Assembly (NCBI GenBank): GCA_038210415.1
Contig: JBBQWS010000016.1
Location: 1 to 60,625, forward strand
Direction: 5' to 3'
From: JBBQWS01 sp038210415
Lineage (GTDB): Bacteria; Actinomycetota; Actinomycetes; Prado026
DNA length: 60,625 nucleotides
This document shows, piece by piece, positions 15,966-25,762 of the stretch (the first letter of the stretch is position 1; each line of letters opens with the position of its first letter). Both the position numbers and the translations under genes were made by a program. The notes under the pieces were generated by a model. The model did no database searches. It was not told where the DNA came from and saw only the letters and a list, made by a program, of their open reading frames with translations.

Positions 15966-16534
15966 CCGCGCACCAGCGTCGCGACGACGGCCAGCGGCCA
16001 GAGCGCCTGTGCCCCGGCCGCTGCTCGCTCGGCCAACCCGACCGCGGAGTCGGACTGCTGGCTGAGCACGAACCAACCGACCAGGGCCAGCAGGCCGCCG
16101 GCTGCGACGACACCGGTGCGCCGCCGTAGGGCCCAGGGCGCCGGCGGGTGCTGGGCAGCACCCAGCGGCCATACCGCCAACGCCCCGAACGCCAGCCCGG
16201 CAGCGAGCTTGTGCGCGGTCGAGCTGCCGACCTCGGGGAGCGGGAACGCTGCCACGCCGAGGGTTGCGAGGCCGCCGAAGGCGAGGATTGCGCGCCCGCT
16301 GCGACCGGCGGGTCGAAGCGCCGCCGCCGTCGTGAGGTGGCACCCGCCCAGCACGACCAGGGCCGAGGTCATCAACCACCGGTCCGTAGCCCCATGCGCC
16401 GCTAGTGCGCTGATGGTTCCCGTGACGGAGTCGAAGCCACCGTGCTGGCGGGCCGCCGCGACGGTCCAGCCGCCGATCAGGGCGATCGGTGCCGTGACTG
16501 CTGAGACCAGACCCCACAGGGGCACCCGTTGCAT
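15950..16534 (-). CDS. DUF998-family membrane protein
   Basis: This is a 194-aa integral membrane protein with about five to six hydrophobic segments. The first includes GLVSAVTAPIALIGGW. The sequence GGFDSVTGTISALAAHGATDRWLM is typical of DUF998, where a small Ser/Gly-rich loop follows helix 1. There is no known function. It converges with guaB, overlapping its end, and diverges from the aquaporin gene 59 bp away. Confidence 0.75.
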   Translation of the reverse strand: MQRVPLWGLVSAVTAPIALIGGWTVAAARQHGGFDSVTGTISALAAHGATDRWLMTSALVVLGGCHLTTAAALRPAGRSGRAILAFGGLATLGVAAFPLPEVGSSTAHKLAAGLAFGALAVWPLGAAQHPPAPWALRRRTGVVAAGGLLALVGWFVLSQQSDSAVGLAERAAAGAQALWPLAVVATLVRGQREE

Positions 16535-16592
16535 GCCGTCACGCTAGCGGGCCGCTACGCTGCGTCACGCCGTCGACCAGGAAGGAACAGCC

Positions 16593-17264
16593 ATGCAGCG
16601 CAAGCTCGTCGCCGAGTTCGTCGGGACGTTCGCCCTCGTGTTTCTCGCCGTGGGTACCGCCGTAGTCGGGATCAAGACGCACGGACCAGGCTTCGTGGCC
16701 CTGGCCTTCGGCGCGGTCCTGGTCTTCGGCGTGTACGCGATCGGCCCGATCTCCGGCTGCCACATCAACCCTGCTGTCACGATCGGCATGGTGATCGCGC
16801 GCAAGATGCCGATCACGGAGGCGGTCGGCTACTGGGCAGCGCAGGTGCTCGGCGCGACGGCGGCTTCGGGCATCCTCAAGCTCATGGTGTCGTCGTTCAA
16901 AGTGACGGACCAGACCGGTGGACTGGGGACCAACGACTACGGCAAGCACATCAGCCTGGGCGGCGCCTTCGTCGTCGAGACGATCCTCACGCTCTTGTTC
17001 GTGCTCGTGATCCTGCTGGTGACCGACAGTGCCGCGAACGCCGGGATGGCCGGGCTCGCCATCGGTGCGACGCTCGCCGCGGTGCACCTGGTCGGGATCC
17101 CGTTGACAGGCACGTCGGTGAACCCGGCCCGGTCGTTCGGCCCGGCGCTCTTCGAGGGCGGCGACGCGCTCAAGCACCTGTGGCTCTTCATCGCGGCCCC
17201 GCTGCTCGGTGGCGCCCTCGCGGCGGTGACGTACGGGTTCTTGCGCTCGGAGTCGGCGGCGTGA
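16593..17264 (+). CDS. Aquaporin / MIP-family channel
   Basis: This is a 223-aa channel with six predicted membrane helices and both pore boxes: GCHINPAVTIG in the first half and GTSVNPARSFGPA in the second. The selectivity-filter Arg follows the second NPA, as in AqpZ-type water channels. Nothing here proves glycerol transport, although glpD is 1.2 kb downstream. The stop overlaps the GTG of the next IMPDH-family gene (GTGA), so translation of the two is coupled. Confidence 0.92.
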   Translation: MQRKLVAEFVGTFALVFLAVGTAVVGIKTHGPGFVALAFGAVLVFGVYAIGPISGCHINPAVTIGMVIARKMPITEAVGYWAAQVLGATAASGILKLMVSSFKVTDQTGGLGTNDYGKHISLGGAFVVETILTLLFVLVILLVTDSAANAGMAGLAIGATLAAVHLVGIPLTGTSVNPARSFGPALFEGGDALKHLWLFIAAPLLGGALAAVTYGFLRSESAA

Positions 17265-18373
17265 GCGAGATCGAGATCGGCCGGGGCAAGCGAGGGCGCA
17301 CGGCCTACGCGTTCGACGACATCGCGATCGTGCCGAGCCGGCGCACCCGTGACCCGCAAGAGGTCTCGATCGCCTGGCAGATCGACGCGTACCGGTTCGA
17401 GCTTCCGTTGTTGGCCGCCCCGATGGACTCGGTGGTGTCGCCGACCACGGCCATCGAGATCGGTCGGCTGGGCGGCGTCGGGGTGCTCAACCTCGAGGGG
17501 CTCTGGACCCGGTACTCCGACCCGGAGCCACTCCTTGCCGAGATCGCGGGGCTGCCCGAGGGTGAGGTGACCGCGCGGATGCAGGAGCTCTACTCCGCGC
17601 CGATCGACCCCGACCTGATCGCCCGGGTGGTCCAGCAGGTGCGCGCGGCCGGAGTCACGGTCGCCGCCGCGCTGTCGCCCGGCCGCACCGCGCAGTTCGC
17701 CAAGACAGTGGTCGATGCCGGCGTCGACCTGTTCGTCATCCGCGGCACGACGGTCAGTGCCGAGCACGTCTCGGGGCAGTCCGAGCCGCTGAACCTCAAG
17801 CAGTTCATCTACGAGCTCGACGTGCCGGTGGTGGTCGGCGGAGTCGCGACCTATCAAGCGGCGCTGCACCTGATGCGTACGGGGGCAGCCGGTGTGCTGG
17901 TCGGCTTCGGCGGCGGCGCGGCGCACACGACCCGGGCGGTGCTCGGGGTGTCGGTGCCGATGGCCTCCGCGGTGGCCGACGTGGCGGCGGCAAGGCGCGA
18001 CTACCTCGACGAGTCCGGCGGCCGCTACGTCCACGTGATCGCCGACGGCGGCGTGGGCCGGTCCGGCGACATCGCGAAGGCGATCGCCTGCGGGGCAGAC
18101 GCGGTCATGATGGGCTCGCCGCTCGCGCGGGCGGCCGAGGCACCGGGTGGGGGTTGGCACTGGGGCTCGGAGGTGCACCACCCGCAGCTGCCGCGCGGTG
18201 AGCGGGTGCAGGTGGGCACGGCCGGTTCGCTCGAGGAGATCCTGCTCGGCCCGTCCCGGGTTCCGGACGGCACGATGAACCTCTTCGGGGCGCTGCGCCG
18301 GGCGATGGCGACCACGGGGTACTCCGAGCTGAAGGAGTTCCAACGGGTCGAGGTCACAGTCGGGGTTCGATAG
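17261..18373 (+). CDS. guaB3: IMP dehydrogenase-family protein GuaB3
   Basis: This is a 370-aa IMPDH/GMPR barrel without CBS domains. The start is GRGKRGRTAYAFDDIAIVPSRRTRDP, and LAAPMDSVVSP with GRLGGVGVLNLEG follow the IMPDH pattern. The phosphate-binding loop is VIADGGVGRSGDIAKAIACGADAVMMGS. Actinobacteria regularly carry this second paralogue near guaB, and its reaction is less certain than that of GuaB. The GTG at 17261 is fixed by the 4-nt overlap with the aquaporin gene. Confidence 0.93.
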   Translation: MSEIEIGRGKRGRTAYAFDDIAIVPSRRTRDPQEVSIAWQIDAYRFELPLLAAPMDSVVSPTTAIEIGRLGGVGVLNLEGLWTRYSDPEPLLAEIAGLPEGEVTARMQELYSAPIDPDLIARVVQQVRAAGVTVAAALSPGRTAQFAKTVVDAGVDLFVIRGTTVSAEHVSGQSEPLNLKQFIYELDVPVVVGGVATYQAALHLMRTGAAGVLVGFGGGAAHTTRAVLGVSVPMASAVADVAAARRDYLDESGGRYVHVIADGGVGRSGDIAKAIACGADAVMMGSPLARAAEAPGGGWHWGSEVHHPQLPRGERVQVGTAGSLEEILLGPSRVPDGTMNLFGALRRAMATTGYSELKEFQRVEVTVGVR

Positions 18374-18419
18374 TCCGCACAGGGTCGCACAAACCCCAAC
18401 AGAAGAGCACAATGGCCGG

Positions 18420-20093
18420 GTGACCGCGTACCGCATGGGACCAGCCGACCGGGTCGAGTCGCTCGTGCAGCTGGAGTCCGAGCCGTTGGACGTCCTCGTC
18501 GTCGGGGGCGGGGTGGTCGGCGCAGGCGCCGCACTCGACGCCACGACCCGAGGCCTGACCGTGGGGCTGCTGGAGAAGCGCGACTGGGCCGCCGGCACGT
18601 CGTCGCGGTCGTCCCGGCTGGCGCACGGCGGGCTCCGCTACCTCGAGCACCTCGAGTTCGGGCTGGTCCGCGAGGCGTTGGCCGAGCGCGGGCTTCTGCT
18701 GGACTCCTTGGCGCCGCACCTGGTCAAGCCGCTCGCGTTCCTGCTGCCGCTGACCCGGCGCGGCTGGGAGCGCCCGTACATCGGGGCCGGGGTGGCCCTG
18801 TACGACGGGTTGTCGCGGATCTCCCGCAAGGGCACGGCGTTGAAGGGCCACCAGCACCTGTCGCGCAAGTCGGTGGCGCGCCTGGCGCCCGGCCTCGACC
18901 CGGACAAGTACGTCGGCGCCATCGGCTACCACGACGCGCAGATCGACGACGCCCGGCACACGCTCGCAGTGGTGCGGACCGCGGCGAGCCGGGGCGCGCT
19001 GGTCGCGTCCGGGGTCGAGGTGGTCGGCCTGCTGCGCGACGACGACGGCCGACGCGTCGTCGGGGTGCGGGCCGTCGACCGTGAGACGGGCCGAGAGCTC
19101 GTCGTGCGCGCGAAGACCGTGCTGGTCGCGACCGGCGTGTGGTCGGAGCAGATCGCCGAATGGCTGCACCGGCCGGCACCCGCGCCGGTGCAACCGTCGC
19201 TGGGCGTGCACCTGGTCGTCGACGGTTCCGCGATCAACCTGTATGCGGCGCTCATCGCACGTACGGCCGCCTCGGTCCTGTTCATCCTGCCGTGGGGCAA
19301 ACAGTGGTTGGTCGGCACCACCGACACGCCCTCCGACGTCGACCGGGACGAGCCCGCAGCCTCGGCGGCGGACGTCGACTACCTGATCGGCGAGGCCAAC
19401 AAGTGGTTGCTGCGGCCGTTGACGCGGGCCGATGTCGTCGGGGTGTACGCCGGGCTACGGCCGCTGGTCGTGGGCGAGTCCGAGGAGGAGTCGGCGGAGA
19501 CCACGAAGCTCTCCCGCGAGCACGTCGTCAGCCGTCCGGCCCCGGGGCTGGTCACGATCGCCGGCGGGAAGTACACCACCTACCGGGTGATGGCTGCCGA
19601 CGCCGTCGACGCGGCGGTCGCCGAGCTGGAGTCGCCGAGCGGCCAGGTCGGGCCGTCGCGCACCGAGCACGTGCCCCTGGCCGGCGCCCTCGGGTTCGCC
19701 GAGGCCTGGAACAACCGCGACGCGCTCGTCCAGTCGTCCGGGCTCGGGATCGACCTGGTCGAGCACCTGCTCCGGCGACACGGAGCCCTCACCCGCGAGG
19801 TGCTGGCGATGATCGCCGAGCGGCCCGAGCTGGGCGAGCGGATCCACCCGGACGCCGACTACCTCGTGGCCGAGATCGTCCACGCGGCCACGCACGAAGG
19901 GGCGCGGCACCTCGAGGACGCCCTGGTCCGCCGGACCCGGCTCGCCCTCGAGACCCGCGACGGCGGGCGGTCGGTGGCCCGGGCCTCGGCACAGTGGATG
20001 GCGCCGGTGCTCGGCTGGTCCGGCGCCGACGTGGACGCGGAGGTCGCGCGGTTCGAAGCCGGCCACTTCGGCGTCGTCCCGACCGCCGGCTAG
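18420..20093 (+). CDS. glpD: Glycerol-3-phosphate dehydrogenase (FAD)
   Basis: This flavoenzyme oxidises glycerol-3-phosphate to DHAP and passes electrons to quinone at the membrane. In the 557-aa protein the FAD dinucleotide loop is VLVVGGGVVGAGAALDA (about residues 24-40), followed by SSRSSRLAHGGLRYLE, a GlpD signature, and GTTDTP. The C-terminal helical DAO_C domain includes LVRRTRLALE. An ATG nine bases upstream is followed at once by a stop, so the GTG is the start. It converges with the HD gene, sharing 3 nt. Confidence 0.95.
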   Translation: MTAYRMGPADRVESLVQLESEPLDVLVVGGGVVGAGAALDATTRGLTVGLLEKRDWAAGTSSRSSRLAHGGLRYLEHLEFGLVREALAERGLLLDSLAPHLVKPLAFLLPLTRRGWERPYIGAGVALYDGLSRISRKGTALKGHQHLSRKSVARLAPGLDPDKYVGAIGYHDAQIDDARHTLAVVRTAASRGALVASGVEVVGLLRDDDGRRVVGVRAVDRETGRELVVRAKTVLVATGVWSEQIAEWLHRPAPAPVQPSLGVHLVVDGSAINLYAALIARTAASVLFILPWGKQWLVGTTDTPSDVDRDEPAASAADVDYLIGEANKWLLRPLTRADVVGVYAGLRPLVVGESEEESAETTKLSREHVVSRPAPGLVTIAGGKYTTYRVMAADAVDAAVAELESPSGQVGPSRTEHVPLAGALGFAEAWNNRDALVQSSGLGIDLVEHLLRRHGALTREVLAMIAERPELGERIHPDADYLVAEIVHAATHEGARHLEDALVRRTRLALETRDGGRSVARASAQWMAPVLGWSGADVDAEVARFEAGHFGVVPTAG

Positions 20094-20740
20094 CAGCCCC
20101 TACGGCCCATGGGGGGGCCAGCCAGCTCGGCGGTCAGGTTGGCGACGGCCGGGGCCTGCCAGTGCTCGCGGCCGTACGGAGTACGGAACAGCTCGGGCAG
20201 GTCGAGCAGCCCCTGCAGGACGGCCCCCCGCCCGGTCCGGAAGAGCGCGTCCGGCACGTGCGCGTACTCCCGGCGCACGGCGGCGACGTACGCGGCATAG
20301 CCGGCGGCCGGCCGGGCCAGCACCGCGAGGTCCGCGTCGCAGAGCGCTGCCCCCGCGAAGTCGCCGGGCGCCGGGTCGTGCAGCCGGGTGAGCCGGACGA
20401 GCCGCTGCACCTCGGCGACGACCGCTGCCGGAACCCGCAGCCGGGTCAGCTCGTCGCGAGCGAGGTCGGCGCTGCGATCCTCGTTGTCGCCGGCGGTGGG
20501 GTCGTAGACCGCGTCGTGGTACCACGCGGCCAGCTCGGCGGCGGCCGGGTCGGGCAACCTGGTTCGCCGGTCGGCAGCCAGCCGGCCGAGGTGGTCGAGC
20601 ACCTCGGCCAGGTGGGCGAGATCGTGGTACGACCGGCTCCCGTCGCCGTACGACGCGATCAGCCGGGCGCCGGCGCCAGCCACATCGTCGCGGGCACCGA
20701 CCGCCCGACAGGTGCGCATCCACAGCGCCGACAGGTCCAT
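20090..20740 (-). CDS. HD-domain metal-dependent phosphohydrolase
   Basis: This is a 216-aa predicted HD-superfamily hydrolase. Metal ligands are the His in SYHDLAHLAEVLDHL and the HD pair in LAAWYHDAVYDP, with a later Asp in ALCDADLAVL. The pattern matches the family annotated as predicted metal-dependent phosphohydrolases in actinobacteria, with unknown nucleotide substrate. The ATG at 20740 gives MDLSALW. The 3' end meets the glpD stop. Confidence 0.85.
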   Translation of the reverse strand: MDLSALWMRTCRAVGARDDVAGAGARLIASYGDGSRSYHDLAHLAEVLDHLGRLAADRRTRLPDPAAAELAAWYHDAVYDPTAGDNEDRSADLARDELTRLRVPAAVVAEVQRLVRLTRLHDPAPGDFAGAALCDADLAVLARPAAGYAAYVAAVRREYAHVPDALFRTGRGAVLQGLLDLPELFRTPYGREHWQAPAVANLTAELAGPPMGRRGC

Positions 20741-20794
20741 GGTGGCGATGCTAGTGGCGGGTGTCGTCCGCAGCCGGGCGACAGAATGGGCCGC

Positions 20795-21967
20795 ATGCCC
20801 GCACCTGACGCCCTCGCCCGCGCCCACGCCCTGCTCGGCGAGCACCCGGTACTCGACGGCCACAACGACCTCCCGTACGCCTTGCGCGACCTGTCGTTCT
20901 ATGACCTCGACACGCACGACCCGGTCGGTCCGTTGGACGGCATACACACCGACCTCCCACGACTTCGCGCGGGAGGTGTCGGCGGCCAGTTCTGGTCGGT
21001 CTACGTGCCGACGTCCACGCCGGCGCAGGTGACGGCCACGCTCGAGCAGATCGACGTGGTGCGCCGGCTGGTGGCCAAGCACCCGGCCGACTTCGCCTTG
21101 TGCCTGACGGCGGCCGACGCCGAGGCCGCTTTCGCGGAGCGTCGGATCGCGTCCTTCATGGGCATGGAGGGCGGCCACTCGATCGACTGCTCGCTCGGGG
21201 CGCTGCGCCAGTTCTACGAGCTGGGGGCGCGCTACCTGACGTTGACGCACAACGACAACGTGCCGTGGGCCGACTCCGCCACGGACGTCGCGGCCTGCGG
21301 CGGCCTGACCGGTTTCGGCGTCGAGGTGGTACGCGAGATGAACCGGCTGGGCATGCTCGTCGACCTGTCCCACGTCGCACCCGGCACCATGCACGCGGCG
21401 CTCGACGCCACCGAGGCGCCCGTGATCTTCAGCCACTCCTCGTGCCGGGCCCTGGTCGACCACCCACGCGACGTGCCCGACGACGTCCTGCGCCGGCTGG
21501 CCGGCAACGGAGGTGTCGTCATGGTCACCTTCGTCCCCGCCTTCGTCTCGCAGGCGTGCGCCGCCTGGGAGTCCGAGGTGAAGGCCGAGATGGTCGCAGC
21601 GGGGCTCTCCCCCAGCGACTGGGAGGCGGCAGCTGAGGCTGCGCGGGCGTACGCGCTGCGGGTGCCGCGTCCTTCGGCCACGGTCCAGCAGGTGGCCGAC
21701 CACGTCGAGCACGCCCGGGACGTGGCCGGCGCCGCTCACGTCGGGCTGGGCGGTGACTACGACGGCGTCGACGTGCTTCCGGTGGGCCTCGAGGACGTGT
21801 CGGCGTACCCGTTGCTGTTCGCCGAGCTGGTCGAGCGGGGCTGGAGGGACGCCGACCTCGCCGGGCTGGCCTGCCGCAACGTGCTGCGTGCGCTCTCGGA
21901 GGCCGAGGTCGTGGCCGCCCGGCTGCAACGAGAGCGCAGCCCGTCGACGGTGCGGTTCAGCGGCTGA
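20795..21967 (+). CDS. Membrane dipeptidase (M19, renal dipeptidase family)
   Basis: This is a 390-aa zinc dipeptidase of the M19 amidohydrolase fold. The first metal site is VLDGHNDLPYAL (HxD). Next come GMEGGHSID with the bridging Glu, LTLTHNDNVPW, LVDLSHV, IFSHSS and the late GGDYDG segment. It cleaves dipeptides, including D-amino-acid forms, and some relatives act on beta-lactam-like bonds. A second in-frame ATG at 20786 would add three residues. It overlaps the convergent HelR-like gene by 11 bp. Confidence 0.93.
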   Translation: MPAPDALARAHALLGEHPVLDGHNDLPYALRDLSFYDLDTHDPVGPLDGIHTDLPRLRAGGVGGQFWSVYVPTSTPAQVTATLEQIDVVRRLVAKHPADFALCLTAADAEAAFAERRIASFMGMEGGHSIDCSLGALRQFYELGARYLTLTHNDNVPWADSATDVAACGGLTGFGVEVVREMNRLGMLVDLSHVAPGTMHAALDATEAPVIFSHSSCRALVDHPRDVPDDVLRRLAGNGGVVMVTFVPAFVSQACAAWESEVKAEMVAAGLSPSDWEAAAEAARAYALRVPRPSATVQQVADHVEHARDVAGAAHVGLGGDYDGVDVLPVGLEDVSAYPLLFAELVERGWRDADLAGLACRNVLRALSEAEVVAARLQRERSPSTVRFSG

Positions 21968-23969
21968 GCGGCGCCGGCAGCGGCGCCGAGTGCACCACTC
22001 GTAGCGACGACACGGCCCGGGTGAGCACGACGTAGAGCCGGCGCAGCCCGTGGCCGCCCGCGGCGGTCTCGTCGGCGACGATGGCCGCCGGCTCGAGCAC
22101 GACGACATGGTCGAACTCCAAGCCCTTGACCATGGCGGCGGGCACCACCACCAACCGCACGTCGTCGCGGCTTTCCTCCACGCGCACGTAGCTGAGCCCC
22201 GCCTGGTCGAGCAGGCTGCACGTACGGTCGACCTCGGTGTCCGGCACGACCAGCCCGACCAGGCCCTCGGCGGTGAGGGCGGCCCGGACCGCCGAGACGA
22301 GAGCGGGGCTGCGTTCGGCGGTGCTGGTGCGGGTCACGAGCAACGACCCGGCGTCGACCCGCACCGCCGTCGGCGGGGTCAGCCCGGGCGCGATCAACGG
22401 CAGCAGCCGGGACGCGAAGTCGAGCACCTGGCCAGGCACGCGGTAGCCGAGGGTCAGCGCCGCCACCGACCCCTCGGGCTTGCCGAGCTGGTCCAGCGCC
22501 TCGGTCCACGACCGCACCGCCCACGGGGTGGTCGCCTGGGCCAGATCGCCGAGCAGCGTCGCCGACCCGGTCGAGCAACGGCGACCCACCGCCCGCAGCT
22601 GCATCGGCGACAGGTCCTGAGCCTCGTCGAGCACCACGTGCCCGAGCGACGGAGTCCGGTTCAGCACGTCGGCGGCTTCGTCGACGAGCACAGCGTCGGC
22701 CAACGACCAGCGAGCCGACGCCGGCCCGCGCGGCGGTTTCGGCCAGGCCAAGGTCGCCTGCTCGGCCTCGGTGAGGATCCCGGCTGCCGCTGCTGCGAGC
22801 CGGTCGCGGTCGGACAGCAGCCCGAAGACCAGCTTGACCGGGTCCAGCGCGGGCCAGTGGGCGGCAACGAACGCCTTGACGGGTGCGCTGCGGGCCACGG
22901 CGTCCTGCACCCGGTCGTCGGGGGAGTGGCCGGCGTCCTCCATCCGCACGAGGACTGCGTGGGCGAGCCGCTGGGCGAGCATCGCCCGGGCCGCCGCGTA
23001 GCGCACGTCTCGCCCCCGCAGCTCGTCGAACATCTCGGCCAGCTCCTGCCGCGGCACCCGCCAGCGTCCCGGAGCCCTGGCCACCACGAAGTCTTCGACC
23101 GGCGTGCGCACCTGCGACCAGGCGGCTCGCGCCACGACGTCGGCCAGTCGCGGGTCGCCTTTGAGCAACGCGGTCGGCACCGGCTCGCCGGCCCGCACCG
23201 GCACCCGGGCGCACAGCTGCTCGAGGGTCACCTGGGTCGCGTCGATCTCGCCGAGCGCCGGCAGGACGTCGCCGATATAGCGCAGGAACGAGGTGTTCGG
23301 CCCGATCACCAGCACACCGCTGCGCCGCAGCCGATCGCGGTACGCGTACAGCAGATAAGCCGCCCGGTGCAGCCCGACCGCGGTCTTGCCGGTGCCGGGT
23401 GCGCCCTGGACACAGACGGTCGACCCGATGTCGGCGCGCACGAGCGCGTCCTGCTCCGGCTGGATCGTGGCCACGATGTCGCGCATCGGACCGACCCGAG
23501 GTCGTTCGATCTCGGCGGTCAGGATCGCACTGCGCAGCTCGGGCTCGGCCGCGTCGTCGAGGTGCTCGTCCTCGTACGCCGTCAGCTGCCCGCGGTCGAA
23601 ACCGAACCGCCGGCGCATCCGGACCCCCTGCGGGTCCGCGCGACTGGCCCGGTAGAACGACCGTGACAGCTCGGCCCGCCAGTCGATGACGGCTGGGTCG
23701 CCGGCGGCGTCGCGCACATGCCTGCGACCGATGTAGTGCCGCTCGCCGGTGAAGCCGTCTATCCGACCGAAGAACAACGGCGTCGTGGGGTCGTCGATCA
23801 GCGCCTGCGCGCGGCGGGCCAGGGCCAGCTTGAGGTACTCCGTCGACAGACCGCCGCCGCCGCCTTTGTCGCCGTCGAGGCTGAGGGTGTGCTCCCGCAT
23901 CCGGCCGAGGTCGGCGCGGGCGTGGGCCAGGTGCCGCTGCTCGGCCTGCAGGGTCTCGTCGGGCGGCAC
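21957..23969 (-). CDS. HelD/HelR-like RNA polymerase-recycling ATPase
   Basis: This is a 670-aa UvrD/Rep-superfamily protein. LFFGRIDGFTGERHYIGRRHV and DPAVIDWRAELSRSFYRAS are hallmarks of the actinobacterial HelD/HelR group. Walker A is GAPGTGKT (189-196), Walker B is VVLDEAQDLSPMQ, and motif VI-like sequence ends in LRRLYVVLTRAVSSL. HelD proteins enter RNA polymerase and release stalled complexes, and HelR members can protect against rifamycins. The GTG start lies 4 nt after the upstream helicase stop, so the two form an operon. Which HelD class this is needs a tree. Confidence 0.85.
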   Translation of the reverse strand: MPPDETLQAEQRHLAHARADLGRMREHTLSLDGDKGGGGGLSTEYLKLALARRAQALIDDPTTPLFFGRIDGFTGERHYIGRRHVRDAAGDPAVIDWRAELSRSFYRASRADPQGVRMRRRFGFDRGQLTAYEDEHLDDAAEPELRSAILTAEIERPRVGPMRDIVATIQPEQDALVRADIGSTVCVQGAPGTGKTAVGLHRAAYLLYAYRDRLRRSGVLVIGPNTSFLRYIGDVLPALGEIDATQVTLEQLCARVPVRAGEPVPTALLKGDPRLADVVARAAWSQVRTPVEDFVVARAPGRWRVPRQELAEMFDELRGRDVRYAAARAMLAQRLAHAVLVRMEDAGHSPDDRVQDAVARSAPVKAFVAAHWPALDPVKLVFGLLSDRDRLAAAAAGILTEAEQATLAWPKPPRGPASARWSLADAVLVDEAADVLNRTPSLGHVVLDEAQDLSPMQLRAVGRRCSTGSATLLGDLAQATTPWAVRSWTEALDQLGKPEGSVAALTLGYRVPGQVLDFASRLLPLIAPGLTPPTAVRVDAGSLLVTRTSTAERSPALVSAVRAALTAEGLVGLVVPDTEVDRTCSLLDQAGLSYVRVEESRDDVRLVVVPAAMVKGLEFDHVVVLEPAAIVADETAAGGHGLRRLYVVLTRAVSSLRVVHSAPLPAPLSR

Positions 23970-23973
23970 GCGA

Positions 23974-25626
23974 CTAGAGCTCGCCGTCGGCCAGCACGTC
24001 GTCGGCGTCGATGATCCGGTAGGCGTATCCCTGCTCGGCCAGGAACCGCTGCCGGTGCGCCGCGAAGTCCTGGTCGACGGTGTCGCGGGCCACGACGGCG
24101 TAGAACCGCGCGGAGCCCCCGTCGTGCTTGGGCCGCAGCAGCCGCCCGAGGCGCTGGGCCTCCTCCTGGCGCGACCCGAACGAGCCGGAGACCTGGATCG
24201 CGACCGACGCCTCGGGCAGGTCGATCGAGAAGTTGGCCACCTTGCTGACGACCAGGGTGTGGATCTCACCGGTGCGGAACGCGGCGAACAGCCGCTCGCG
24301 TTCACGGACCGTGGTCTCGCCCTTGATCACCGGGACGCCCAGCCGTTCGCCCAGGTCGTCTAGCTGGTCGAGGTACTGCCCGATGACGAGCGTCTGCGCG
24401 CCGACGTGCCGCTCGACGAGGCGTTCGACGATCCGGGTCTTGGACGCTGCGGTGGAGCACATCCGGTAGCGCTCCTCGGGCTCGGCCGTCGCGTAGACGA
24501 GCCGCTCGTGGTCGCTCATGGTGACCCGCACCTCGACGCAGTCGGCGGGTGCGATGTAGCCCTGGGCCTCGATGTCCTTCCACGGCGCGTCGTAGCGCTT
24601 CGGCCCGATCAACGAGAAGACCTCGCCCTCGTGCCCGTCCTCGCGGACGAGGGTGGCGGTGAGGCCGAGCCTTCGGCGTGACTGGATGTCGGCGGTGAAC
24701 CGGAAGATCGGCGCGGGCAGCAGGTGCACCTCGTCGTAGATGATCAGGCCCCAGTCGCGCTCGTCGAACAGCTCGAGGTGCGCGTAGACGCCCTTGCGGC
24801 GGGTCGTCATGACCTGGTACGTCGCGATGGTGACCGGCCGGATCTCCTTGCGGGCACCGGAGTACTCGCCGATCTCCTCCTCGGTCAGGGTCGTGCGCTT
24901 GAGCAGCTCGGCCTTCCACTGCCGGGCCGAGACGGTGTTGGTGACGAGGATCAGCGTCGTCGCCTTGGTCTGGGCCATGGCGGCCGCGCCGACGATGGTC
25001 TTGCCCGCGCCACAGGGCAGCACGACCACCCCGGACCCGCCCGCGTGGAAGCTGTCTGCGGCCTCCTTCTGGTACGGCCGCAGGACCCAGCCGTCCTGCA
25101 CCAGGTCGATGTCGTGCGCCTCGCCGTCGACGTAGCCGGCGAGGTCCTCGGCCGGCCAGCCCACCTTGAGCAGCAGCTGCTTGATGTGGCCCCGCTCGGA
25201 GGCATGGACGATGACCGTGTCGTCGTCGACCCGGGCGCCCAGCAGCGGCTGGATCTTCTTCGACCGCAGCACCTCCTCGAGCACCGCGCGGTCGGACGAC
25301 TCCAGCACCAGCCCGTGGGCCGGGTGGTTGAGCAGCTTGAGCCGGCCGTAGCGGCCCATGGTGTCGGCGACGTCGACGAGAAGCGCGTGCGGCACGGCGT
25401 AGCGGCTGTAGCGGAGCAGGGTGTCGACGACCTGCTCGGCGTCGTGGCCGGCGGCGCGGGCGTTCCACAGGCCGAGCGGGGTCAGCCGGTAGGTGTGGAC
25501 GTGCTCGGGTGCGCGCTCGAGCTCGGCGAACGGGGCGATGGCCAGCCGACACTCCTGGGCCAGGTCGTGGTCGACCTCCAGCAGCAGCGTCTTGTCGGAC
25601 TGGACGATCAGCGGTCCGTCACTCAC
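23974..25626 (-). CDS. XPB/Ssl2-like DNA repair helicase
   Basis: This is a 550-aa SF2 helicase of the bacterial XPB type. The N-terminal damage-recognition-like part (about residues 1-170) precedes WVLRPYQKEAADSF and Walker A LPCGAGKT (203-210). The DEVH box, LGLTATLVREDG, and a C-terminal helicase domain with QVSGSFGSRQEEAQRLGRLLRP follow. XPB helicases open DNA for repair. The GTG at 25626 is preferred because GGGGAAGG lies just upstream; an ATG at 25647 would add seven residues. HelR-like follows after 4 nt. Confidence 0.92.
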   Translation of the reverse strand: MSDGPLIVQSDKTLLLEVDHDLAQECRLAIAPFAELERAPEHVHTYRLTPLGLWNARAAGHDAEQVVDTLLRYSRYAVPHALLVDVADTMGRYGRLKLLNHPAHGLVLESSDRAVLEEVLRSKKIQPLLGARVDDDTVIVHASERGHIKQLLLKVGWPAEDLAGYVDGEAHDIDLVQDGWVLRPYQKEAADSFHAGGSGVVVLPCGAGKTIVGAAAMAQTKATTLILVTNTVSARQWKAELLKRTTLTEEEIGEYSGARKEIRPVTIATYQVMTTRRKGVYAHLELFDERDWGLIIYDEVHLLPAPIFRFTADIQSRRRLGLTATLVREDGHEGEVFSLIGPKRYDAPWKDIEAQGYIAPADCVEVRVTMSDHERLVYATAEPEERYRMCSTAASKTRIVERLVERHVGAQTLVIGQYLDQLDDLGERLGVPVIKGETTVRERERLFAAFRTGEIHTLVVSKVANFSIDLPEASVAIQVSGSFGSRQEEAQRLGRLLRPKHDGGSARFYAVVARDTVDQDFAAHRQRFLAEQGYAYRIIDADDVLADGEL

Positions 25627-25762
25627 GGTGGCCTTCCCCTTGCACATTGCCGATCAGCTGCTCGACCAGGTGATGGCCGCGATCGACCAGTCTCCCAGGT
25701 CTGACCGCCTTTGTTCGTCCGGGCGGTGGCGCGAGCACGTGCGGAGCGGTAGAACGGGGGCC

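Noticed and set aside
16593..20093. Glycerol uptake operon (aquaporin plus glpD)
   Set aside because: guaB3 lies between and is coupled to the aquaporin, there is no glpK, and the channel looks more like a water-type pore.
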